Under the pieces are notes generated by a model that was not told where the DNA came from, made no database searches, and was given only the letters and a program-made list of their open reading frames with translations. The position numbers and the translations under genes were made by a program. From Candidatus Uhrbacteria bacterium CG22_combo_CG10-13_8_21_14_all_47_17 (GTDB lineage Bacteria; Patescibacteriota; Patescibacteriia; 2-12-FULL-60-25), in contig PCSZ01000067.1 in assembly GCA_002786495.1 (NCBI GenBank), forward strand, positions 1-33,373: 33,373 nt of DNA, given 5' to 3'. Shown piece by piece: positions 22,475 to 29,338 of this stretch; the stretch's first letter is position 1, and each line of letters begins with the position of its first letter.

Positions 22475-23881
22475 ATGTTGAAACTCTGGAATACGCGCAC
22501 CAAATCTTTGGAAGATTTTCACCCGCTGCATGACAAGCGAGTGGGTTTTTACGCTTGCGGGCCGACGGTGTACAATCCGGCAACGATTGGGAATTTACGT
22601 TCCTATGTAGCCGAAGATATTCTTCGCCGAACGCTCGAGTTGCTTGGTTATACGGTCGAACATGTGATGAATATCACCGATGTCGGACATCTCGTCGGCG
22701 ATCGCGATGAAGGAGAAGACAAGGTGGAACGCGAAGCGGCAAAGCGGGGGACAACGGCTTGGGATATTGCGAAGGAATATGAAGAGCGTTTTTTGCGCGA
22801 CATTGCGCGTTTAGATATTGAAAAACCAAACAAGCTTCCTCGCGCGACAGATCATATTGAAGAACAAATCGCCTTGGTAAAGACGCTGGAAGAAAAAGGC
22901 TTCACCTATAAAATCTCCGACGGAATTTATTTTGATACATCCAAGTTTAAAACCTATGGTTCTTTCTCGGGTCAGAAGCTGGAAGAGAAGGAAGAAGGCG
23001 CGCGCGTCGCCGCCAATCCGGAAAAGAAACATCCTTCCGATTTTGCTCTGTGGAAGTTTTCTCCAAAAGAGGGAAAACGCCAGATGGAATGGGAAAGCCC
23101 CTGGGGCGTCGGATTTCCGGGCTGGCATCTTGAGTGTTCCGCCATGTCCGTCGAATATCTTGGTCAGCCTTTTGATATTCATGCGGGTGGCGTCGATCAT
23201 ATTCCGGTTCATCATGAAAATGAAATTGCACAAAGCGAAGCCGCGTACGGCAAAGAACTCGCAGAGTATTGGATGCATGTTGAGTTTCTCCTCGTGGACG
23301 GCCGTCGCATGGGAAAATCCGAGGGGAATGCGTATACACTAGACGATTTAATAGCGAAAAACTTCGATCCGCTCGCTTTTCGTTTGTACTGCCTTGGAAC
23401 GCATTATCGCTCCAAGATGAATTTTACTTGGGAAGGCTTGGAGGCGGCGCAACATGCGCTGAAAAAACTTCGCCAAGCAGCGCGAGAACTTGAAGCGCCC
23501 GCTATCGGTTGTGCTGAATTTGAAAAAACATTTGCCGCGGCTCTCGAAGACGATTTGAATGTGCCAAAAGCGCTCGCTGTGGTTTGGGAGCTCTTGGGCT
23601 CTGATCAGCCAAAATCCGCAAAAGCGGAAGCTTTGCTAAGAATGGACCGCGTTCTTGGTCTTGGACTGAAAGAATATATCGGCCAAGCAATTCCCGTTCC
23701 TGACGAAATAACCGCTTTAGCAGAAGAACGCGAACAAGCGCGAAAAACAAAAGATTGGAAACGTTCAGATGAATTGCGCGATCAAATCAATGCAAAGGGT
23801 TGGTCTATTGAAGACGGAGACGAAGGATATTCTCTTCACGTTATAGAGGAGCGACATAAGTTTCGGGGAGAGGAAAGTTAG
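22475..23881 (+). CDS. cysS: Cysteinyl-tRNA synthetase
   Basis: Charges tRNA-Cys with cysteine. It has 468 residues, the normal length. The zinc ligands can be seen: C28 (FYACGPTVYN), the cysteine of GWHLECSAMS, and His/Glu in VHHENEIAQSEA. The second signature loop is GRRMGKSEGN in place of KMSKS. The HIGH motif reads TIGN (37-40), so the first histidine is a threonine. The C-terminal DALR region includes FAAALEDDLNVPKAL and the anticodon part KTKDWKRSDELRDQINAKGW. It follows dsbB after 39 bases. Identity is certain despite the altered HIGH motif. Confidence 0.97.
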   Translation: MLKLWNTRTKSLEDFHPLHDKRVGFYACGPTVYNPATIGNLRSYVAEDILRRTLELLGYTVEHVMNITDVGHLVGDRDEGEDKVEREAAKRGTTAWDIAKEYEERFLRDIARLDIEKPNKLPRATDHIEEQIALVKTLEEKGFTYKISDGIYFDTSKFKTYGSFSGQKLEEKEEGARVAANPEKKHPSDFALWKFSPKEGKRQMEWESPWGVGFPGWHLECSAMSVEYLGQPFDIHAGGVDHIPVHHENEIAQSEAAYGKELAEYWMHVEFLLVDGRRMGKSEGNAYTLDDLIAKNFDPLAFRLYCLGTHYRSKMNFTWEGLEAAQHALKKLRQAARELEAPAIGCAEFEKTFAAALEDDLNVPKALAVVWELLGSDQPKSAKAEALLRMDRVLGLGLKEYIGQAIPVPDEITALAEEREQARKTKDWKRSDELRDQINAKGWSIEDGDEGYSLHVIEERHKFRGEES

Positions 23882-23934
23882 GGAAGAAAAACGAACAGGA
23901 AGTAAAGAATGTGTTACGCATTCGGCGTTTTGCA

Positions 23935-23943
23935 TGCTATAAT
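23935..23943 (+). promoter_or_regulatory. Extended -10 promoter (TGcTATAAT) for a leaderless message
   Basis: Perfect TATAAT (23938-23943) with TG one base upstream. The ATG at 23950 lies seven bases after the box, exactly where transcription should begin. No convincing -35 is visible, as is usual for extended -10 promoters. Confidence 0.75.
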
Positions 23944-23949
23944 GGCGAC

Positions 23950-24516
23950 ATGTCAAATAGCTTTTTGTCTGAGCAACCGGCGCTTGAAGATGGGCCGGAA
24001 AAAGCACCCGAGCTTTCTCCGGCTGTTGAAGCTATCGAACAAGATGGCGAGCTTGATGAATATGCGAAAGCTGAAATTGAAGCGGAGAAAGCATTCGCGG
24101 AAAAACTCGAAAAAGAAAAAGGATTTTTAGGGCAAGCAGGAGAAGAAGATGGCTCCGTAACGCAGGCGGCGGCTCAAGTGCAAACGGATGAGGCGTCAGC
24201 CATGCAAAAAGACGAAGTCATGACGGAAGTACAGAGCATACTTCAAGAAGGTCTCGCACCTTTGTATGCAACGCTTCCGCCGGACGCAAAACTTCGTTTT
24301 CAGACAAAAGGACTGGAAGTTTCTACTTCCATCACGGACATGGTGAAACACCTTAAGGTGAATACAAAAAAAGTATTACTTCTTATCCGTGATTGGTTAC
24401 TTACTATTCCCAGCGTAAATAAATTCTTTCTTGAACAGGAAGCGAAGATTAAAACGGACAAGATTGTTATACTGGAACAGACCCGCAAGGAAGATCAACA
24501 AAACACACCACTCTAA
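23950..24516 (+). CDS. Small acidic conserved-type protein upstream of the membrane ATPase
   Basis: A 188-residue protein of no family I can name. Residues 1-~90 are acidic and look disordered or coiled (long Glu/Lys/Ala runs such as KAEIEAEKAFAEKLEKEK). Residues ~95-175 form a more compact part: EVQSILQEGLAPLYATLPPDAKLRFQ, then ITDMVKHLKVNTKKVLLLIRDWL and IPSVNKFFLEQEAKIK. ATG 23950 is preferred over the ORF-track GTG at 23911 because a perfect -10 lies between them. The ATPase gene follows after one base, so the two are coupled and probably form one complex. Confidence 0.65.
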   Translation: MSNSFLSEQPALEDGPEKAPELSPAVEAIEQDGELDEYAKAEIEAEKAFAEKLEKEKGFLGQAGEEDGSVTQAAAQVQTDEASAMQKDEVMTEVQSILQEGLAPLYATLPPDAKLRFQTKGLEVSTSITDMVKHLKVNTKKVLLLIRDWLLTIPSVNKFFLEQEAKIKTDKIVILEQTRKEDQQNTPL

Positions 24517-24517
24517 C

Positions 24518-27085
24518 ATGTTCCCAGTCGCCCTCTTTCAATTTGATGTAACGCCCACACCCATCACGCAGGCGTCCGCTTTGAATATCGGATCTTTGCT
24601 CGTGAATCCGATTGTGTTGCTTGTCTATGTGCTCATAGGCCTGGTGGTAGGCATTTGGCTCATTCTTTTCATTATCCGAATGGCGTTTCAAGCGCGCGGT
24701 CGTTTCAAGACAGCTTTTGGTTTTAAGATATTAAAAATCCGCGTTCCAAAGGAGCTGACGGGCGAAGAAGGACAAGAAAATAAATCCCAGGCGCAGATTC
24801 AGGAATTAATCGGACGAATGGAAACGGTTTTATCGACGCTTGGTTCCACAAAAGCGCAAAAAGGTCTCGGGGCGTGGCTCATGGGGCGTGCGGATCACTT
24901 CACATTCGAAATCGTTTCTCATCACGATAAAATATCTTTTTATACAGGTGTTCCAGAACAATGGCAGAGTTTTGTAGAACAACAAATTCAGGCACAGTAT
25001 CCCGACGCGCAAATTGACGTGGTTCCGGATTACAATATTTTTGCGCCACAAGGCGTTATTCTTGGAAGCTACTTAAAGTTTCGTCGCGAAAACTACTTCC
25101 CCATCAAAACCTATACAAAACTGGAAAGTGATTCGATGAACTCCATCACGAACGCCCTTTCCAAAGTCGATACGGAAGATGGGATTGCAATTCAATATGT
25201 TATGCGAAGCGCGCGCGCCGGTTGGCGTGCAGGTGGTTTGCGTATTGCGCGCGCCATGCAACAAGGGAAGAGTTTAGCGGATGTCAAAGGAAAAAACGGC
25301 TTTTTCAAAGGTGTTGGAAAAGGCATTGGAAAAGAATTATCCGGTTTTGCAACGACAGGAAAAAAAGGCGAACAAAAGCCGGAAGAGGCATATCATCTCA
25401 GCCCGCTGGATGAAGAAATGGTAAAAGGTCTCGAAGAAAAAGCATCAAAAGCCGGGCTTGATGTAAATATTCGCATTTTGGTATCCGCAGCAAATCCGTC
25501 AAAAGCACAACGCTATTTAAATGATGTTCTTGGCGCGTACGGACAATTCAATATCTATGAATATGGAAACAGCTTTGTAAAAGCCATGCCGCGTTTTCAG
25601 TCCTCCATGGTGCGGCATTTTATTTTTCGACATTTTGATGAAAAGTATAAAGTCATCATGAATGCAGAAGAGGCGGCTACGCTCTTCCATCTTCCTTTGC
25701 CGTCCACGGAAACACCAAAAATCGATTGGCTTCTTTCCAGAAAAGCGCTTCCGCCGCCGAATTTACCAACGGAAGGTATCCTGCTCGGGCACTCTGACTA
25801 TCGCGGTCACCGCTATGACGTGCGTATGAAGCAAGAGGATCGTCGCAGGCATACCTATATCATTGGTAAGTCCGGTTCCGGTAAAACGGAGATGATGAAA
25901 GCGATGGTACAGCAAGATATCGAAGAAGGCCGCGGTGTCTGTGTCATTGATCCGCACGGCGACTTCGCTGATGACGCGCTTGAGTTTGTGCCAAAGGAGC
26001 GTGCAGAAGATGTCATCTTCTTTGATCCGGCTGATTTCTCTCGCCCCATGGGACTCAATATGCTCGAATTCGATCCAAGCCATCCTGAGCAAAAGACATT
26101 CGTGATTAACGAAATGCTCAAAATTTTTGATCGCCTATACGATCTGAAATCTACAGGCGGACCGATGTTTGAGCTGTACATGCGTAATGCCATGTTGCTC
26201 ATCATGGATCATCCGGAGTCCGGATCGACGCTTCTTGAAATCTCGAAGGTTCTTTCAGACGAGGATTATCGAAATTTCAAATTATCGAAATGCCAATCTG
26301 AAGATGTTATTAATTTCTGGACAAAGGAAGCGCTAAAAGCGGGAGGGGAAGCGTCGCTCGCAAACATGGTGCCATACATTACTTCTAAGCTGACGCCGTT
26401 TATCTACAACGATTATATGCGCCCGATTATCGGCCAGCAGAAAAGCGCATTTAATATTCGGGAAGTGATGGATGATCAAAAGATTCTTCTTCTCAAGCTA
26501 TCCAAGGGAAAGATCGGCGACATGAATGCCTATCTTATTGGAATGGTACTTGTTGGAAAAATTTTGATGGCGGCGCTTGCCCGCGGAGACACGGAAAAAG
26601 GCGAGCGAAAAGATTTTTATCTGTATATCGACGAGTTTCAAAACTTCCTTACTGAATCCATCTCCGCGATTCTTTCGGAGGCGCGTAAATATGGCCTGGA
26701 TCTCATTATTGCGCATCAATTTATCGGCCAGTTGGAAGAAATGCCGGAAATTCGTGATGCTATTTTTGGAAACGTTGGAACACTCTGTGTAAACCGCGTC
26801 GGTGTAGAGGATGCGGAGTTTCTTGCAAAAGAATTCGCTCCGGTGTTTACCGACTATGATTTAGTAAATGTTGAGAGTTTCACATTCAATATGAAATTGC
26901 TTATTGATAACCAGGCCTCGCGCCCGTTTAATATGCAGCCTATTCAAGCGCGCCGCCCGCCAACGCGAGAATTAGCAAATATGATTCGCGAGCTCTCGCG
27001 GTATAAGTACGGACGCAAGCGCGAACTCGTGGAAGCGGAGATCAAAGAACGGCGCGAAGCATCTCTTGAAGATCTTGGTTTGTAA
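24518..27085 (+). CDS. Membrane-anchored VirD4/TraG-like (DUF87-type) AAA ATPase
   Basis: An 855-residue protein. One membrane helix near residues 27-52 (VLLVYVLIGLVVGIWLILFIIR) is followed by an uncharacterised domain (~60-420) and then a RecA-like motor. Walker A is GKSGSGKT (450-457), preceded by HTYII. VCVIDPHGDF follows, and Walker B is YLYIDEFQNF (D705, E706). LIIAHQFIGQL and GTLCVNRVG match the TraG/TrwB/HerA-type coupling ATPases. Such motors move DNA or protein through a membrane. No relaxase, VirB4 or pilin genes are nearby, so this is not an intact conjugation locus. ATG 24518 is used; the ORF-track TTG at 24431 lies in the gene upstream. Confidence 0.88.
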   Translation: MFPVALFQFDVTPTPITQASALNIGSLLVNPIVLLVYVLIGLVVGIWLILFIIRMAFQARGRFKTAFGFKILKIRVPKELTGEEGQENKSQAQIQELIGRMETVLSTLGSTKAQKGLGAWLMGRADHFTFEIVSHHDKISFYTGVPEQWQSFVEQQIQAQYPDAQIDVVPDYNIFAPQGVILGSYLKFRRENYFPIKTYTKLESDSMNSITNALSKVDTEDGIAIQYVMRSARAGWRAGGLRIARAMQQGKSLADVKGKNGFFKGVGKGIGKELSGFATTGKKGEQKPEEAYHLSPLDEEMVKGLEEKASKAGLDVNIRILVSAANPSKAQRYLNDVLGAYGQFNIYEYGNSFVKAMPRFQSSMVRHFIFRHFDEKYKVIMNAEEAATLFHLPLPSTETPKIDWLLSRKALPPPNLPTEGILLGHSDYRGHRYDVRMKQEDRRRHTYIIGKSGSGKTEMMKAMVQQDIEEGRGVCVIDPHGDFADDALEFVPKERAEDVIFFDPADFSRPMGLNMLEFDPSHPEQKTFVINEMLKIFDRLYDLKSTGGPMFELYMRNAMLLIMDHPESGSTLLEISKVLSDEDYRNFKLSKCQSEDVINFWTKEALKAGGEASLANMVPYITSKLTPFIYNDYMRPIIGQQKSAFNIREVMDDQKILLLKLSKGKIGDMNAYLIGMVLVGKILMAALARGDTEKGERKDFYLYIDEFQNFLTESISAILSEARKYGLDLIIAHQFIGQLEEMPEIRDAIFGNVGTLCVNRVGVEDAEFLAKEFAPVFTDYDLVNVESFTFNMKLLIDNQASRPFNMQPIQARRPPTRELANMIRELSRYKYGRKRELVEAEIKERREASLEDLGL

Positions 27086-27099
27086 GTTTTTGTCTTCCA

Positions 27100-27130
27100 T
27101 ACGAAGAGAAAAACAGGTATACTTTTCGTA
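27100..27130 (+). promoter_or_regulatory. -10 box flanked by an inverted repeat
   Basis: TATACT (27118-27123) upstream of the 27158 gene. The inverted repeat TACGAAGAG (27100-27108) / CTTTTCGTA (27122-27130), with eight of nine pairs, brackets it. The -35 is weak. The repeat could be an operator. Confidence 0.45.
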
Positions 27131-27157
27131 GGTCATAAAATCAAAAATAAAAATTGT

Positions 27158-27790
27158 ATGATGAATCGAGACGAAGAACTCGAGCCGGACGCGGATAGCG
27201 AAATAATTGGTGAGGAAGTAGAAGCGCTTTCAGCGAATGATACGAGAATCGCTTTGGCGAAACGCGTTATTAGCCAGCTCAGAGATCAACTAGAAAATTT
27301 AGAACACCTACTTGATAGCGAGGCGGAGCCTCAGGATTTTGAAAGTTTGGTTTTGCGTCAAACAACAGAAGATGGGGACGTATGTTCACCAACTTTCTCC
27401 GGGCGCAGTATTGATGGCGTATTCGACGGAGATAATATGGTCGGGGAAGACGGCAGAAAATATTTGGTCCCGCCAAACTATGCTTCAAAGTCGAAGCTGG
27501 TTGAAGGTGATTTGCTACGTTTAACGATCAATAGTCTCGGAAAATTCGTGTTCAAGCAAAAAGGACCTATCGAGCGCAATCGTCTGGTGGGTATGCTTAC
27601 GCAGGACGATATAACCGGCGACTGGAAAGTATCAGCTGCAGGAAATAACTATCGCCTCTTGCCGGCGGCCGTTTCTTTTCATAAAGGCGAGTCCGGCGAT
27701 GATGCCGTTATTCTTGTTCCGAAGAACGCGCCTTCACATTGGGCGGCTCTGGAAAATATTATCAAGCAAAAAGAGACGGAACAGTGGTAA
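27158..27790 (+). CDS. Conserved hypothetical protein with N-terminal coiled coil and beta-rich core
   Basis: A 210-residue protein of unknown function. Residues 1-30 are acidic. About 30-58 form a heptad-like helix (LAKRVISQLRDQLENLEHLL). From ~80 on there is a beta-rich core with SIDGVFDGDNMVGEDGRKYLVPPNYASKSKLVEGD, LGKFVFKQKGPIERNRLVG and AVILVPKNAPSHWAALENII. I recall this core as a common conserved protein of Patescibacteria, but I know of no proven role. It has its own promoter-like -10. The ATG at 27158 or 27161 could be used. The decayed accessory region starts right after it. Confidence 0.7.
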   Translation: MMNRDEELEPDADSEIIGEEVEALSANDTRIALAKRVISQLRDQLENLEHLLDSEAEPQDFESLVLRQTTEDGDVCSPTFSGRSIDGVFDGDNMVGEDGRKYLVPPNYASKSKLVEGDLLRLTINSLGKFVFKQKGPIERNRLVGMLTQDDITGDWKVSAAGNNYRLLPAAVSFHKGESGDDAVILVPKNAPSHWAALENIIKQKETEQW

Positions 27791-27818
27791 GGTTTTGTTT
27801 GTTTTATTAGGCTATTTC

Positions 27819-27840
27819 GCGAGGGTTTCAAATCCCTCGC
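27819..27840 (+). other. tRNA T-arm-like hairpin at the edge of the accessory island
   Basis: Perfect 7-bp stem GCGAGGG / CCCTCGC with loop TTTCAAAT, followed by TCTAGCTAC. It resembles a tRNA T-arm but the loop has eight bases instead of seven. No acceptor, D or anticodon arm is visible upstream, so it is not a working tRNA. It may be a leftover attachment site or an unrelated hairpin. Confidence 0.3.
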
Positions 27841-27855
27841 TCTAGCTACAAAAAT

Positions 27856-28020
27856 ATGGATATATCACAGTCAAAGATTGACACCCTCTATCCAAGGCGT
27901 AAGACAAAAATGGATGTCTCACTAAAACAAATTGAGAAACAAGAAACTATTACATGCCCCGCCTGCAATTCAAAGAGTAATTTAATAGATAAAGGCGGCA
28001 GTACTAAAAAATCAGTTTAG
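27856..28020 (+). CDS. Short ORF with a CPAC zinc-ribbon half, probably truncated
   Basis: A 54-residue ORF too short for the track. It has a Lys-rich start (DTLYPRRKTKMDVSLKQIEK) and then ITCPACNSKSNLIDKGG. A zinc ribbon needs a second CxxC, which is missing before the TAG. In another frame the DNA just after the stop reads on for 22 codons with GHQQGAKIFNWYDQ and ends VICP*. This suggests a frameshift cut a longer zinc-ribbon protein. The family is not recognisable. Confidence 0.4.
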   Translation: MDISQSKIDTLYPRRKTKMDVSLKQIEKQETITCPACNSKSNLIDKGGSTKKSV

Positions 28021-28082
28021 GACATCAACAAGGGGCTAAAATATTTAACTGGTACGATCAAAAAGTTCGGAAAGTAATCTGT

Positions 28083-28175
28083 CCTTAACGCTTGCTCATC
28101 CAAATTTGGCAGTGGTGGGGTGCGTTGCCCCTCATTTTGCTACTGCCATATTTCAGCTGTGCCGGAACGTTAGAT
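28083..28175 (+). repeat. attC-like folded palindrome (possible integron recombination site)
   Basis: A 93-base imperfect palindrome with nested arms: CCTTAAC...GTTAGAT at the ends (TAACG pairs with CGTTA), GCTCA/TGTGC inside, AAATTTGGCAGT/ACTGCCATATTT (11 of 12), and GGGG/CCCC around a seven-base loop. The right end GTTAGAT fits the integron attC core GTTRRRY. The left end misses only the first purine of RYYYAAC. It lies 62 bases after the CPAC ORF and just before the HEPN remnant, the place expected for an attC between two cassettes. No integrase gene is in the window. Confidence 0.45.
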
Positions 28176-28236
28176 AATGCGTCCCTTTTTTAGAGCTAAC
28201 GCCCAGCTGTTTTCAAATTTTTTCAAATTTCTTTTT

Positions 28237-29123
28237 ATGAATTTATAGGAAAGAATAAAAAAGCTAAATAAAATACTTGCTTCATACTTGGGAGAAGAAT
28301 TACAGGCGCGCGCCAATGAACATAACAAAAAATGCAGCAAGATTTTGAAAAATGAATATCGGAAGGTGGTCAACTTCAAAATGCAATTATGTATGCTTTT
28401 ACTTCGGAAGATTTTACCGCTTCAGTAAAGAAACGGCTGAAAGATGACAAGAAAGCAAAAGAGTTTTTAAAAAGGTTATCCTTTTTTTACTAACAACTAT
28501 CAATCTTGGTATTCAGAGGCGCTCACTTTACTAAAACAACGATCGCCCGATAGAGTTCAAGGTTTTATCAATTTATATGCAAAACCAAAAACAAGGAGAA
28601 AAGAAATTACAGTTGGAAACCATGTCATTGAAGATACGTTACAGGGCTTGCATATGACACACGGCTGGGAAAAAGAAAAAGTCATAGGTACTGATGCTGT
28701 CATACCCCGTTCCAGGCAGCAGCTAGAAATAGTAAAATCTATCAAAAAAAGATTTGAGAGTCCTCTTTTTGATATCAAACAACTTGTTCAAGCTGATATC
28801 TCTGATTTAGAGCTAGAAGTGGCTAAAGAATGAAATGAAAAAGGTTTTGCTCGGGGGTGCCGGTGCTGGTATTGGGTTAGAAAAACATCTTTCACGAGTT
28901 CGCGATAACCATGCAGTGAAAATAACTAAAAAGAATTCTTCAATGAGTAATCACAATGATAAATGAAAAGAGGCGAATATATTTGAAACGCCTACATGGC
29001 GCAAGATACTCCATCTAGGAGACTCACGTGATTTATGTGATCATAAAAAAGAAAGAGCCGGCAAAAGACGATGTTGAAGAACTGATTGAAGGAGTGGAAA
29101 AAATGGGAAAAACTATTTTCTAA
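28237..29123 (+). pseudogene. Multiply frameshifted HEPN-type protein gene
   Basis: A decayed gene that can be read by changing frame. MNL, then an in-frame TAG (28246-28248), then ERIKKLNKILASYLGEELQ. A shift near 28363 leads to GGQLQNAIMYAFTSEDF, and a shift at the T7 run near 28482 leads to NNYQSWYSEALTLLKQ and on to SDLELEVAKE*. Another shift gives GAGIGLEKHLSRVRDNH, a TGA follows, then ETPTWRKILHLGDSRDLCDHKK. A last shift gives EPAKDDVEELIEGVEK and the TAA stop. RDLCDH fits the HEPN R-(N/D)-x3-H motif of RNase/toxin and abortive-infection proteins. From memory the C-terminal part matches an intact family ending in a similar 'LGDIRNLCDH' block. With at least four frameshifts and two stops it cannot be functional. 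Confidence 0.75.
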
Positions 29124-29158
29124 ATCTTTTTAAATATTTAAAAACACATCACTCAATA

Positions 29159-29227
29159 GCGTATATCTGGCTCCATTTCGTTTCGCCTATATTGCTCCAC
29201 AACATCAGATATACGCCAACGTTGTGC
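29159..29227 (+). repeat. Perfect 11-bp inverted repeat, possible second cassette end
   Basis: GCGTATATCTG (29159-29169) and CAGATATACGC (29206-29216) around 36 bases, then CAACGTTGTGC. GTTGTGC at 29221-29227 is a near match to the attC core GTTRRRY. No clear partner RYYYAAC lies at the left end, so the attC reading is weak. The 215 bases between the HEPN remnant and dnaX hold nothing else beyond a small GCCAA/TTGGC hairpin (29271-29284) and the dnaX promoter candidate. Confidence 0.4.
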
Positions 29228-29298
29228 AAAAATTCACCTCACTCTTTTTCCCCAATGGGCGTCGTTTCAAGCCAACTATTTGGCGGGGTTTGGTGTAA

Positions 29299-29330
29299 TT
29301 GACGTTACGGATCCCATGCTCCAGTATATG
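29299..29330 (+). promoter_or_regulatory. Weak dnaX promoter candidate
   Basis: TTGACG (29299-29304) and TATATG (29325-29330), but with a 20-base spacer, longer than optimal. The ATG follows the -10 by eight bases, again a leaderless arrangement. Confidence 0.35.
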
Positions 29331-29338
29331 GGGTGCCT

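Noticed and set aside
27786-27850. tRNA gene
   Set aside because: Only a T-arm-like hairpin with an eight-base loop is present. No matching acceptor 5' strand, D-arm or anticodon arm lies upstream.
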